DNA of 64,000 bases from Ariolimax columbianus (GCA_036924085.1 JAVGWX010000013.1:44009175-44073174); one strand, 5' to 3'. Positions 50,695 to 62,338 are shown, counted from the stretch's first letter. Made by a program: numbers and translations. Notes: generated by a model not told the origin, from the sequence alone.

Positions 50695-51640
50695 AAATTT
50701 ATATGTATATGTTTTCTCAGATATGCTTGCCCAACTCCCAAGTTCCCAAACCGATCTATTAATATACATATATATTTATTTATTTAGTTATGTCTCTTTT
50801 TGTCTACTTAACTATATATGAGATTATCTATCGTATAATCTTCCAAGATGTCAGTCTAACTGTTTCTCCTTGCCTATGTGTCTGCTTCTGTGCTTATCTG
50901 TATCTTTACCCTACAGCTTATTGGACTGATTACGTGTTTCTTTCTTCGCCGAGCACTCAACCAAGAACTGTTTACTCAAATTGTACAAGCGCATCAAATA
51001 TAATTTCGCAAACGATCTATTCAGAGAATCGCACGATTGACCAATTAATGGAGAATTTGACACCGATTTGTTCAGGAAGGTGGCAGTATAAAAATAATCA
51101 TAACTAATTATTGTTTTATACATATACATATGCCGTTTGTAGACCGAAGCGTTAATTATAAACGTGTCGGTGTACGTGCTCAGGTTTGCGCTGACCAGTA
51201 GGGGCTGACAAGCAGCGCTAGAGTCTGTATTAAACAAGTGATACCCGGACGGATAAACTGTAATATAGGAAGGGAGTGCATAAGGCTAAGGGAGAAAACC
51301 CGACACAAAATTCCCACTGCCTCGTGGGTTAGTGACGGGAGTGTGCCAGGATTGGGGAGTAAACCTCAACCGAAAATCAGGAGAGAGGGGCCCTAAGGCA
51401 GGAGACGACGCGTTAGTCCTCTTCTGGCATCCCTTGCAACCTTACTGTTTCCAAGCGAATCGACTCTGTCCTTCTCTTGGATGTCATCAGCTGGGACGAG
51501 AAGGGAAAGTGTTAAATGAGCAAGTCACGTTCTCCATATCAGCTGTTCAACGGCTGCCCAGGCAAGCTAGGTCAAAATGCAGTGGGAAAGGACACCTCGA
51601 CTTTATCTGGTGTGACATAATTAAATATAGTAATTGTAAT
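50695..51640. other. No gene seen
   Basis: AT-rich to 51240, then mixed. A 180-codon frame at 51332-51874 overlaps the mariner 3' end on the opposite strand and has no motif. Confidence 0.4.
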
Positions 51641-51679
51641 GAAGCAACAATGCCCCCAGGGTTAGTTAGAAAAAGTCAC

Positions 51680-53505
51680 CACAGCCATTCAAACACGCAT
51701 CCCTTTGGTAGACAGAAAATGGTTGGTCACGGAGCCCATGACGTATGCAACAAATCTTTGTTCCTTCAGAAAATGTTTAAAGGTCCGAACAAATGGAAGT
51801 CACAAGGGGACATATCGAGGCTATATGATGGGTGTGGCAGTACTTTCCACCTTTTCTGTGCTAACGCTTTCTGAACAATGTCCTCGACATGTGGACGGGC
51901 ATTGTCGTGCAAGAGAATCACACTGCGCGAAAGCATGCCAGGTCGTTTATTTTTTTATTGCTGTATGCAGCTTGTCTAGTGTGTTGTTGTAGCGGATGAA
52001 ATTGATGTTCACGCCAGGCTCTTTCAAGATTACCAACAAAAGATCTCTCATGGTCAAAAAAAGCTGTCAGCATAACCTTACCAGCGGAAATGTGTGACTT
52101 GAATTGTTTTGGTTTCAGTGATCCCGGATGTTTCCATTGCATGCTAGCAGATTTTGCTGCTCTGCTCAAAGTGGTGGCACCACGATTCATCATCTGCCAC
52201 TATGTGAAATAGGAACTAATCACACTCCTCTTCTTACCACAGCAAGTGATTCAAACTCCATCCCATGCGTTCTACCGTATGGTGGTTGGTCAGCAACCGG
52301 GGTACCCAGTGTGAACACATCTTTAAGAGCAGTACTCTGTCAACTATGCCAGCAGTCCACGCCAAAAAGAGTAGTGGTACAGTGGGTTTTCCATCCCATT
52401 GTAACATCCAAGGCAACGTGGAGGCAGACAGACTGGCAAAAGAAGGTGCAAGACTACCACAACCAGATTCTAGTGTGACCTACGAAGTGTCCAAAAGGTT
52501 TATTAGGGCCAGATACATGGCCAAATGGGAAACAGAACATACTAACTACACAAAAAATGATGCCTATTACCAGTTGAACAGAAGAGAACATGTCGTGGTC
52601 TTCAGACTCCGCACAGGCCACAACAGACTAAGATATAATCTATTCAATAAACTGAAGATAGGTGGCACTGACGAATGCACCTGTGGTACAGGGAAAATGA
52701 CCGCTGAACATCTGCTGCAAAATTGCCCGACATACGAGGACCAGAGAAAGCACATGTGGCCATCACCAGTGGCAACACTATACAAGCTCTATGGCAGTGT
52801 CGACAGCCTCAGGATGACAGCTGTTTTCTTCGAACAAATTCAAGTTGATGTCTGACAGCGTACGAAGAAGAAGAAGAAGAAGAAGAAGAAGAAGAAGAAG
52901 AAGAAGAAGAAGAAGAAGAAGAAGAAGAAGAAGAAGAAGAAGAAGAAGAAGAAGAAGAAGAAGAACACACCTTCCGATACTTCAGTTTCTTTCTAACCAC
53001 CATTTGAACTGTCCCTAGCGACAGAGCGAATTTTTCTGCTAGCGAACATAAGCTCCGGCGACGGTCCACCCGAATTGCTGCATCAATTTTGGCAATGGGC
53101 CATTCTGACACAACAATATGCGCCTTGCTTGGTCTCGGAAGATCTTTCATTAACGCACGTCCTTCTTTAAACATCGTTGTCCAGTTTTTCACTGTTGTCC
53201 TTAACACACTTTTGTCACCATACACTGCCTGCATTATGCGATGAATCTAAACTGGTCGACATCCTTCAGCTGTTAGAAACCGAATCACCGCTCGCTGATC
53301 AACTCTGGACGGATTCTGTATCACACCCGCCATGTTTTCAACGGTCTGCTTAGGAAACTATGAGTCGGAGAATAATTAAATTTTGCAAACTTGACGGTTG
53401 GCATGTGCTGTTTACACTAGACGTGACGTCATCATGCACATCGTACGTATGTTTACTTGTTGTGGTTTGCACTGTTTCATTTGAACACACCTCGTGTATA
53501 TGTAT
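51680..53505 (-). pseudogene. Mariner transposase pseudogene, split by a LINE-A insertion
   Basis: N-terminal part 53325-52975: GVIQNPSRVDQRAVIRFL, AVYGDKSVLRTTVKNWTTMF, then SLCSLAEKFALSLGTVQMVV and KYRKVC. After the insertion, 52312 downwards continues SHWVPRLLTNHHTVERMGWS, DDESWCHHFEQ (first catalytic Asp region), SMQWKHPGSLKPKQF, SAGKVMLTAF, VILLHDNARPH (second Asp) and YSLDMSPCDFHLF (third Asp). This D,D34D order is diagnostic of mariner. Stops and frameshifts are present. The 5' end carries the cgaggtgtgttcaaatgaaac edge near 53490-53505, as in the 25.2-25.7 kb foldback. Confidence 0.85.
52320..52962 (+). mobile_element. LINE-A 3' end with long (GAA)n tail, inserted in mariner
   Basis: Reads LRAVLCQLCQQSTPKRVVVQ, then after a 2-base insertion SHCNIQGNVEADRLAKEGAR, HTNYTKNDAYYQLNRREHVV, LRTGHNRLRYNLFNKLKIGG and CTCGTGKMTAEHLLQNCPTY, to a stop near 52854 and about 100 bp of (GAA)n. 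gaacaca at 52313-52319 and 52963-52969 is the likely target-site duplication. Confidence 0.85.
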
Positions 53506-53565
53506 ATATATATGTGTGTGTGTGTGTTTATTTATGTAGTATGTATGTGTGTGTGTATTTTATAC
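53505..53565. repeat. (TA)n/(TG)n microsatellite
   Basis: TATATG followed by TGTG runs at the mariner edge. Confidence 0.8.
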
Positions 53566-53789
53566 ATAGACGTAGGAATGATTTCTGATCCAGATAAGAG
53601 AGTAATGAACAGTCTTCATGTCACCTTAAATGTATTTCGTTAGGAACGACTCAGGGGCGCAAACGTTAAGTCACTGGCGGGTCAATAGAAATGGGCAAGT
53701 CACATTTTATGACTTGGCGTTTGGTTGTTGAAGTAATGTTCTCCACATGGAGCATAAAAGGTATCAATATATAGTTAGTAGTTAGTTTT

Positions 53790-53985
53790 CTTTTCACGTG
53801 TTTCGTTAAGCGGCATGGGGAGCGTACGTCGTCTGTCCTGCGCCGCCTGATGCGTTGTGTCGGTCAATGTGAGCCAATGTCACTGCACAATCACTATAAT
53901 GTCACCTGCCTCGGGGCTGCCCACTTGCCCTGTACCCAGACTTACCAGCGTTGTAAGACATCAGTGAAAGTTGATGAGGATGCAT
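53790..53985 (-). mobile_element. LINE C-terminal fragment
   Basis: Matches 62480-62690: cgtcgtctgtcctgcgccg, cggtcaatgtgagccaatg, gcccacttgccctgta.ccaga. In the 62-kb copy it reads RASGRPRGRWIDDI. Confidence 0.65.
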
Positions 53986-53993
53986 ATATATAC

Positions 53994-54048
<55 letters not shown>
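53985..54048. repeat. (AT)n microsatellite
   Basis: Long alternating TA tract. Confidence 0.95.
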
Positions 54049-54049
54049 T

Positions 54050-54540
54050 CGAGTTTAAAGAAAATGCAAGACATATTTCCCTGAGCTACTCAAGACAAGC
54101 ACTAAAGAAGAAGCCCAGACCATTTCTGTAAATATTACATCATCGTGAGAAGTCCTTGGCCAAATCGTATATAAACAACATAACAATACTAGAAGATATA
54201 GGCCATTAGAAGATGTCTTAGAACAAGGACACAGAAGATGATAATATACCAAGGAAGCCATACTTGTATGTCAGGAGGTTGCGATAGAGTTGTTAACTAA
54301 AATATCCCAGAGGGCGGGGCAGTAAATGCCGAGAGAGTGAGCAAAGAGGCCCATATGGAAGCAAGAGCAGCAGAAAAAACCGCAGCTCACAGAGAGGCAC
54401 GTTCCTCCTTAGACACTAAGGGAAAATATAGGTGAGAGTCTTAGAACTGAGGGCATGTTAGGGTAGACGCTATACTCAGTACATCACAATCTTAGTTGTC
54501 CAGTGCAAACAATGATGGTGACACTATCAGAGGGTTGTGT
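54050..54540. other. No gene seen
   Basis: Unassigned. Confidence 0.4.
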
Positions 54541-54554
54541 CTTGATGATGAAAC

Positions 54555-54710
54555 TTGCGCTGTATTTAGATTTTAGTGAGGAAGTAACTGCGCCGGTCAT
54601 CAACCTCACTGTCTGGTCTCGATATACTTAGGGCCAGTGGCAAGACATAAGTCCAGATGACTGGAGGCAACTCAGGATGCAGGCACTCTGGCCCCACCCC
54701 CCTTGAGATC
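54555..54710. repeat. Dispersed repeat, family E
   Basis: Second copy of 9930-10180 (gtgaggaagtaactgcgccg, caacctcact, ggccagtggcaagacata, actcaggatgcag). Confidence 0.5.
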
Positions 54711-54714
54711 AGGG

Positions 54715-55440
54715 GTCATTTGAAACTGGCGGGATAAGATCGCCCTCTATTTCTGTTAATCTTTTTGTATTCGAGCGGTGTTTTTTGTGGTGTTTACAAT
54801 GGTGGCAGGGGTTGTGGGGGTGATAGTGCTGGTGGTTATTGTCGTGTTTGTGATGCTGCTGGCGGTTCTGGTTTTTGTATTGATGATGATGGTGCTGGTG
54901 GTGAAGACAATGCCAATATTTAACACAATTGTATTAAGTTATTAACCAGAGGGCTTTCACTAACTCTCGTATCGCATCTTTGAACAAACAAACATGGTCT
55001 CCCTCTGAGATTATCTTCCACAGTTATTCTCAACTAATCCCTTTATTTATATAACGCCTGACTGGGTCCTAATTCTAACGACTTCTATCAATATAAAAAC
55101 AGCAAGAAATGACAAATGAAGAAAACGCTGAACAAAGTCTTGGAATAATTCTCCTCAATCCACGGGAGGATTATGCACTAGGCGTAGTAATCCGAATCCC
55201 AGAAACCCGGAGCTCTCTAGGGCCTGTTCACGAAGTTAAAAATGTGTTGTTTTTTTTTATATATGTACAAAAACAAAATGTTGTTGCTTTGAAAATGAAT
55301 GCATGACGTTCTATAACGATGGAGCAACAGAAAAAGAAAGTATATTCATCTTCATCATATGTGTTTCAGTCTCTGTAACCACGCGCGTGGCGCCTTGTGT
55401 GTTTTGTCTATCTCTGTCTCCTGTATTCCGACACTGTCTG
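54715..55440. other. No gene seen
   Basis: GT/GGT-rich simple sequence at 54775-54905, then unassigned sequence. Confidence 0.4.
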
Positions 55441-56195
55441 CTATATCTCTAAGGCCGATCAGCGAGTGACAGTCCCTGCCACAGACCGTATAACCATGAT
55501 GAGGCTGGCTTGCCTGGCTGTCTCTTGATCGCTCCAGCCTTTGTTTTCTCTGCAGCCAGAAGGCCCCTATGAGTGTCAGCAGCCACTATGCCTCTTCCAA
55601 CTAACTGTCTCCAAACAGTTCGATTCTGAGCAATCGTTTCCCAGCCATCGGATGTGACGTCATATGACATCATGTCCCTCTTGCTGACGTCCTTGAATCG
55701 CAGTGTAGGACGGACGCTTCTTCTAGCACTAATGGTCAACTGCCCACAGAGAATATCCTTTGGCAGCCACTCATCGTCACTACTGTCAACATGCTCCAAA
55801 CATCGAATTCGTCTTAGCCTCAACAACGAGTACATGCTGTGGGTGTTTGCTCGCTGTAAAATCACATTGTGTGACACTCTCTCCTGCCACCTAATCCCCA
55901 ATATATGCCGAATACATTTGATGTGAAAGGCGTTGAGTCGCCGTTCCTGTTAAGTGCTCAAGATCTCGCTTCCACACATAAGAGGGACAAGTACGCATAT
56001 CTGATAGACCCGGACCTTGGTGTAATGAGATAGCACATTGTTGTCCGAGACTTTCTTCGTCAATCGTACATGACGGTGCTCGCTTTGCCACGCCCACTAT
56101 CTATCTCCATATCAAGCGAGGGAGTGTTGCTCTTGCCAGACCCCAGCTGTTGACGACCTCCAGAATGACGCCCATTATTTTCACAAAAAGTGATC
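55440..56195 (-). mobile_element. LINE RT C-terminal half, RTE-like
   Basis: Minus strand: LSHYTKVRVYQICVLVPLMC, QRLSHQMYSAYIGD, GIRWQERVSHNVILQRANTH, SMYSLLRLRRIRCLEHVDSS, LPKDILCGQLT, RPTLRFKDVSKRDM, ETIAQNRTVWRQLV. This is the thumb and C-terminus of an ORF2 with the GRPxLRYKDVxKRDL signature. 5' truncated. Confidence 0.8.
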
Positions 56196-56795
56196 CTTCT
56201 TCTTCTTCTTCTTCGAACGCTGTCAGACGTCAACTTTAATTTGTTCAAAGAAAGCAGCTATCATCCTGAGGCTGTCGACACTGCCATAGAGCTTGTCTAA
56301 TGTTGCCACTGGTGATGGCCACGTGTGCTTTCTATGGTCCTCGTATGTCGGGCAATTTTCCAGCAGATGTTCAGCGGTCATTTTCCTTGTGCAACAAGTG
56401 GCATTCGTCAGTGCCACCTATCTTCAGTTTATTGAATAGATGGTACCTCTGTTTGTTGTGGCCTGTTCGAAGTCTGACGACCACGACCTGTTCTCTTCTG
56501 TTTAGCTGGTAGTAGGCATCCTTTTTTGTGTAGCCAGTATGTTCTGTTTCCCATTTGGCCATGTATCTGGCCCTAATAAACATTCTGGACTCCTCGTAGG
56601 TCACACTAGAATATGGTTGTGGTAGTCTTGCACCTTCTTTTGCCAGTCTGTCTGCCTCCTCGTTGCCTTGGATGTTACAGTGGGATGGAACCCACTGTAC
56701 CACTACTCTTTTTGGTGCGGACTGCTGGCATAGTGGACAGAGTACTGCTCTTAAATCATTAAGTTCAGCATTTGTCTGGCTTTTTAGTGATAGGT
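56196..56795 (-). mobile_element. LINE-A 3' end (RNase H tail) with (GAA)n
   Basis: Reads LKSQTNAELNDLRAVLCPLC, VPSHCNIQGNEEADRLAKEG, TGYTKKDAYYQLNRREQVVV and the KIGGTDEC...KMTAEHLLENCPTYED tail, to (GAA)n at 56196-56214. Identity with the 30.8-kb copy stops at about 56790. agtgat beside both ends may be a short target-site duplication. Confidence 0.78.
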
Positions 56796-56799
56796 GTGT

Positions 56800-57600
56800 G
56801 AGAAGCATGATAATAAATAAATGGACTTGTTCGTCTATCCAGACGGTCATGAAGTAGGTATGTCTTTCTTCACTGGACGGGTCTTTCTTCTTTCGACGAA
56901 TTCGATTATTTTCGAGTTTCTGTCTTCGAGTAGCTTCAAATGTCGTTAGGCCATTTCGGAGGGATGTCTTCCGTGTGGTTTGCACTACGGGTGAGTTGTT
57001 CTAAGCGCTGTGGTCGATGGAAAAGTCTGTCATTGATGCCTTGTCAACATCTGTATATCTGAGCAGGAGTATGCCTGGGAGTCTCCTCCCCTCTGACAGC
57101 TCACCATACACCTGTTTTAGAATGCGCCCATTTTCCATTCTACTCACGTGACCCAGCCAGGCCAGTCTTCTAGCACGTAACAGTCCTATAGCGGAAGAAA
57201 GATTTGCGCGTTACAATACGTACTTCTGTGTTTGTTTTCTTGTCATGTCACCTGATGATCATAATTGTCCGCAGGCAGTGGAGGGTAAAGTGTTTAACCG
57301 TCTCTCGTGCCTAGAGTATGTCGTCCATGTCTCTGGCGCGTACAGCAGTGTGCTGAGAACACAGGCCCGATATATCTGCATTTGTGTCTGTAAAGTCAGT
57401 TTAATATTTGTCCACGCCCTCTTGAAAAGGCCGTTAAAGGCTACTCTTCCAATTCTTAAATTTATTTCCTCGTCTAGAGAAAGGGCGCTTGTACTTGTTG
57501 ACCCGAGGTAGCTGAAATTGCCGAGAAGCATGAAAGCGTTAAAGCAAACGTTGAAAGTGGTCGCCATTAGCAAAAAGGCATGTCTGCATACGCTTCTCCA
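56800..57600 (-). mobile_element. LINE RT C-terminal half, second copy
   Basis: Minus strand: NFSYLGSTSTSALSLDEEIN, LFKRAWTNIKLTLQTQMQIY, ACVLSTLLYAPETWTTYSRH, RLAWLGHVSRMENGRI, VYGELSEGRRLPG and TTFEATRRQKLENNRIRRKK. Same clade as 55440-56195 but a separate copy. Confidence 0.8.
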
Positions 57601-57774
57601 TGTTACGGAATGTATTCACCAACACAAAAGGACTCGCATAATTTCTCGCGCAATACCTGTCGTCCTTCGTGTACTTCCGTGTCTATGCTTCTCGCACATC
57701 AAGGGATGTCTATATCAAATGTTATTGAATGATGTTGATTGGTTTAAAAGTAAGAAAGCACAATGACAAAAAAA

Positions 57775-57910
57775 TCATAAATGGGTATAGTTAGATACCG
57801 CACTGAAATGAAAAACACCACAAAAAAAAACCTACCTACGTTACGACCAATATGACTTCATCAGGGACAACGGACGACAGCATTAATGAACTAGCAGATC
57901 ATAGAAGAAA
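57775..57910. repeat. Dispersed repeat, family I
   Basis: Second copy of 26585-26725. It directly precedes a SINE-D. Confidence 0.6.
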
Positions 57911-57911
57911 A

Positions 57912-58278
57912 GTTGTTGTTTACGAATGCCCACAATGAGTAGATTACTCTTTTGTGCGCCCTGAAAAGGACGTTAAGAGGCGGATTGCAGCAGCTTTCCT
58001 CACATCCCGAGCGTGCTGATGAAGGTGAAGCGGGGTCCTCCAGGCGGTTGCACTATGCTTGGCTTTATCTGCGTGTCGCTCACTACTACGGAGATCACGT
58101 CGAACCTCACCTTGTTAGCCAGACTATTGTCCTCGACAACAGTCCGTTTCCAGGACGACCAGCTAGGAGGTCATGTGAGGGTCTTGGCCAGTTTACTTCT
58201 CCTGACCCTGGCTAACATTGTCTGATCAGTGTGTTTTGCCTGACCAGACGTTAGCCTCATCGTCCCTAATTCGTGGGA
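57912..58278 (+). mobile_element. SINE-D copy, near complete
   Basis: Head gttgttgtttacgaatgccc through tttgtgcgccctgaaaagga, gaccctggctaacattgtct and the tail cagacgttagcctcatcgtc. Confidence 0.75.
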
Positions 58279-58329
58279 GAGATTTCCTAGCTCAATACGT
58301 ACCCTTCTTTGTGATTTGGTTAGCTATTC

Positions 58330-58460
58330 TGCTGTTGAGAATATCTCTGTTGAGAATATTTCTGTTGAGAATATCTCTGTTGAGAATATATTTCTCTGTT
58401 GAGAATATCTCTGTTGAGAATATGTTTGTTGAGAATATCTCTCTCTTTTGAGAATATCTC
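58330..58460. repeat. 15-bp tandem array, about 9 copies
   Basis: The unit gagaatatctctgtt has small length changes. Confidence 0.88.
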
Positions 58461-58534
58461 TGCAGCTAGCAGATAATTTTCATTAGTTAAAAATAGGCTC
58501 GGTTTGTTTAGTGCATTAACTCACAGATGGGCAC

Positions 58535-58710
58535 TTGCTCTTGAGGGTCACGGTTGTCTACCTGTTTTAGAGCATAGCATACCAGCCTGGAGGACCTCGG
58601 CAACCTTCATGAGCCTGCTCCGGATGTGATTAAAGCTACTGAACCTCGCCGCTGTTGGCCCTTTTCATGATGCACAAAAGAGTATACATACTTATTGTGA
58701 GTGAACAACA
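58535..58710 (-). mobile_element. SINE-D fragment
   Basis: Plus-strand words cctggaggacctcgg, gctccggatgtgattaaagc, cttttcatgatgcacaaaag are reversed SINE-D head sequence. Confidence 0.6.
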
Positions 58711-58711
58711 A

Positions 58712-59345
58712 AACATTGCAGTGACACGCCCTGGTTTACTCAGGTTGCTGTCTCAATGGTATTTGACTCCGGCTACAAATGGGACCATTGTATACATTTG
58801 CTGAAGATCATGAACAAAAGTTACTCGTTAACATCAAGCTCAAGGTCTCCTACGTGAACAGGATAAATAGGATACACTTGGTGGTTTGATCATCAGTAAT
58901 GGAGACATTTCACCAAACAACCTTACAACTTACGCATCTAAATTGATCTCAAGGAGGCAGTGCAGCTTCTGAAGTCATTAAGTAAATACATTTGGAACTT
59001 ACATCATTCTACCCTAACCTGCCCAGCGTATGTAGTTTGAGAACCGAAAATACTTCTGCTCTTTTCAATATAACCGTTCACTTTGTCTATACTAGGATAG
59101 CATTTAGATCTCGTTAATAGACAAATAGTTTGAATTAAGCGAAGCAGTTTCTCTATGATCTTATGAATATGAATTTCCTATTTCAAAACTTAGGGTGTAA
59201 ATGATTAAACTAAGGCTGCAAGAGTTTGAAGGAAACGCAAAGAGAAGAGTAGACCATTCAGATTACATCAACACAAGAGAGAGAGAAAGAAACAGAAACG
59301 TTTAGAACGACTTATGAATAAAGGACCTTCAGAATCCACGGAAGA
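58712..59345. other. No gene seen
   Basis: AT-rich, unassigned. Confidence 0.4.
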
Positions 59346-59592
59346 TTTTAGAATAAAAATGGTATTTGATCACGCGTTAATTGTCATCCAAATCAGGCTT
59401 TAAGCTTACAGTTTAGTGTCCACAAAGTTTGCATTTCTTGACGATTTGTTTGGTATTGCTAATGATGAGCTTAAGAATGCCAGTGAACATCTCTTATCTA
59501 TTTACAAACGTAATCTTAGCGAGAGTTTTCATGACAAACTTTTCTGTTTTAGAGAAATGATCGGATGGAGTTCCAGTATCCGTTAATGGAAC
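59346..59592 (+). pseudogene. hAT-like transposase remnant (ZMYM/TTF type)
   Basis: Reads FRIKMVFDHALIVIQIRL, stop, AYSLVSTKFAFLDDLFGIAN, DELKNASEHLLSIYKRNLSE and SFHDKLFCFREMI. The pattern (short helix, RL.AYS.V...F.FL..L...D...L..A...L...Y..DL..S......F) is the region before the dimerisation domain in hAT-like transposases of the ZMYM1/TTF-finger group. Truncated, one stop. Confidence 0.6.
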
Positions 59593-59599
59593 TAGTAAG

Positions 59600-59980
59600 T
59601 CTTCACCTGCTTGTCCTATGACTACAATCCTTATCCACAAAGGTCTTTCAAAAATGGGTCTAAAACTATGCATTTGTCTTCATTTGTAACACTTTTTAAA
59701 ACCAAATGCTCTGGACACGTTATAACAACTATCTTAACTTAACATCTTTATACTGGTTTAGAAGACTCTACAGAGTCTGGATACAACCAGTTTCATTTAC
59801 ATTACCTTGCCCTAAAAGCTATGTGCCTCCGATTTATTCTTACATGCATTAATTTTCCAAGGATGAACAACAGAACAAACTGGTTTTAAAGCCTATCGAA
59901 AATACTATCCACAGAAAAACATTTTTGTTGTCCATTATGGAAAGAATTGTTCAGAGAGAAAAAAAAAGAGTTGTTTAATT
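59600..59980. other. No gene seen
   Basis: AT-rich, unassigned; may hold further hAT decay. Confidence 0.35.
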
Positions 59981-59984
59981 ATTT

Positions 59985-60240
59985 TTTTTTTTTGTTTTTT
60001 TTGCGTTCGCCTTATTTCTCTAATCTCCATGGCGGTGTGCGTTGCAATGTGGTTTTTATTTTGCGTCTGTCGGCCCAGTGCATCCGAGTTCAGGATGCAT
60101 GTTATGTAATTGTCTGCTTCCACCTGCATTTTATAAGGATTTGCTTCCCCGGGGTAACGGCCGGTGCTGTGATGGGGATCGAACCCAGTACCTTCTGGTT
60201 GTGAACCGTGTCACTTAATCACTAGCCCACGCCGTCGCAA
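59985..60240 (-). mobile_element. SINE-A copy, tRNA-derived
   Basis: Minus strand head gacggcgtgggctagtgatt, B box tgggttcgatccccatc, tail into a poly-T run on the plus strand at 59982-60000. Confidence 0.78.
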
Positions 60241-60359
60241 TTGTTTAATTAAAACGTGATGTATTTTGTTCGCAATGAAATTAATGATTTCTTATAAAAG
60301 AACAGATTTACTTACACAATTCCATACACATATGCTAACACGTTTATGTATACCAAGTT

Positions 60360-61390
60360 AAGATTGGTAAATGTCAATATCAAGTCAGTACTTCTGTACG
60401 GAGCGGAAACTTGGAGACAGACAAAGATAATACAGAGGAAACTTCAGTCGTTCGTCAATAAATGTCTACGAGGATGATGTGTATAGATTAACAAGACACG
60501 GTAAGGAATAAAGACTTATGAAAAGGAGTCAATAACAACCAATTGAGCATCAGATCAAATGTAGGAGATGGGGTTGGATTGAATTGGACACACACAAAGT
60601 AAAACACCACCAATGTAGAAGATGGGGGTTGGATTGAATTGGACACACACAAAGTAAAACACCACCAAATGTAGGAGATGGGGTTGGATTGAATTGGACA
60701 CACACAAAGTAAAACACCACCAAATGTAGGAGATGGGGGTTGGATTGAATTGGACACACACAAAGTAAAACACCACCAAATGTAGGAGATGGGGGTTGGA
60801 TTGAATTGGACACACACAAAGTAAAACACCACCAAATGTAGGAGATGGGGTTGGATTGAATTGGACACACACAAAGTAAAACACTACCAAATGTAGGAGA
60901 TGGGGGTTGGATTGAATTGGACACACACAAAGTAAAACACCACCAAATGTAGGAGATGGGGGTTGGATTGAATTGGACACACACAAAGTAAAACACCACC
61001 AAATGTAGGAGATGGGGTTGGATTGAATTGGACACACACAAAGTAAAACACCACCAAATGTAGGAGATGGGGGTTGGATTGAATTGGACACACACAAAGT
61101 AAAACACCATCAAATGTAGGAGATGGGGTTGGATTGAATTGGACACACACAAAGTAAAACACCATCAAATGTAGGAGATGGGGGGTTGGATAGAATTGGA
61201 CACACACAAAGTAAAACACCATCAAATGTGGCCAGACAGGCTCTGACATTTAATTCACAAGGAAAGTTACTGTGAAAATGAACGTCCGTCCCTGGACCGC
61301 AATTGGAGAGAGGCGGAAAGGGCAGCTCAAGGTCGAACTTACTGGGGGAAGGTTGTCAATGGCTGTTTTTACGAAATAAGATACGGGCAA
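60360..61390 (+). mobile_element. LINE ORF2 C-terminus with an internal minisatellite
   Basis: Before the array: VNVNIKSVLLYGAETWRQTK, IIQRKLQSFVNKCLRG. Array units read RRWGWIELDTHKVKHHQM-like text. After it: WPDRL, then LDRNWREAERAAQGRTYWGK, VVNG. In intact relatives one RRWGWIGHTLRK segment links these parts, so the array is an internal expansion. Stops present. Confidence 0.78.
60550..61232. repeat. 55/56-bp tandem array, about 12 copies, inside a LINE
   Basis: The unit is gtaaaacaccaccaaatgta + ggagatgggggttggattga + attggacacacacaaa. G-tract length (4, 5 or 6) sets the 55/56/57-bp period. Confidence 0.94.
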
Positions 61391-61724
61391 AGATATCACT
61401 AGCCAACTACCTTAACACGGATTTAACAATGAATATTGCTTTAAAGGAGAATGAAGAGCGCAAAAAGTAGTCCGAAAAGGGACTGGCCCCAGAGTTACTC
61501 GTCCCCATTACGATTCATATTTCTTGTCTTCCGCTTGGATTGAAGTGTCTTCCAATGGCACTCACCTGGAAACTTTAGTTGATATGCTAATTTGTCTGAA
61601 AGGAATAGTGGTCTTCAATCTGCATGATAGAACATAGTATGCACGTATGGGTTGTTGGAGGGCCCTGTTAAGGTTTAGACTGATAGTGGTAATTGTAGAC
61701 AAGAGTAGAAACGAAAAGGGATCG

Positions 61725-62012
61725 TTTCAGGGAGTGGAAAGATGCAGGAATGATTCCCTTGTTAAAAAACGACACAATAACAGATCCAGACAAATTATAG
61801 ACCGGTGAGTTCGACTAGAGTAATCTTCAACATTTTAAAGTCAATAATAGAAAATTGAAATGCATTTGGAAAAATTTATTCTGATCAGGATTAGTCAGCA
61901 CAGGAAATGGTTCTTAACAGATTTGTTATAATTCATGAAGGATGTTCCAAAATGAAGGATGGGGAGGGAAGGCGGTGAATGCTATTTGTCTAGATTTTGC
62001 AAAGGCCTTGTC
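61725..62012 (+). mobile_element. CR1-like RT fragment
   Basis: Frames give TNYRPVSSTRVIFNILKSII, NAFGKIYSDQ and finally AVNAICLDFAKAL, matching the conserved NYRPVSLTS and LDFAKAFDKV boxes. The reading stops exactly where the SINE-D-tail array begins. Confidence 0.7.
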
Positions 62013-62338
62013 TGATCAGTATGTTTTACCTGACTTTGACTAAAAATTGTCGGATCAGTATGTTTCACCTGACCCAGGCTAACATTTTCCGATCTGTATG
62101 TTTCACCTGACCCAGGCTAACATTGTCTGATCTGTATGTTTCACATGACCCTGTCTAACATTGTCTGATTAGTATGTTTCACATGACCCTGTCTAACATT
62201 GTCAGATCAGTATGTTTCGCCTAACCCAGGCTAACATTTTCCGATCAGTATGTTTCACCTGACCCAGGCTAACATTTTCTGATCTGTATGTTCCACATGA
62301 CCCTGTCTAACATTGTCTGATTAGTATGTTTCACCTGG
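62012..62338. repeat. About 34-bp tandem array of SINE-D tail units
   Basis: The unit is gatcagtatgtttcacctga + cccaggctaacatt (ten or so copies with ggct/gtct variants). The same words occur singly in SINE-D tails (58200-58235). Confidence 0.9.

Noticed and set aside
51332..51874. 180-codon plus-strand ORF
   Set aside because: Its second half is antisense to the mariner C-terminus, and the first half has no motif or repeat-independent support.
52809..53234. Poly-Ser protein on the minus strand, and other poly-Ser/Lys/Glu ORFs at 3241, 32782, 32901
   Set aside because: These are translations of (GAA)n/(TTC)n retroelement tails.
59566..59608. Plus-strand mini-exon ending gtaagt after ctgttttag
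   Set aside because: It lies within the hAT transposase remnant, whose reading continues straight through the supposed acceptor.
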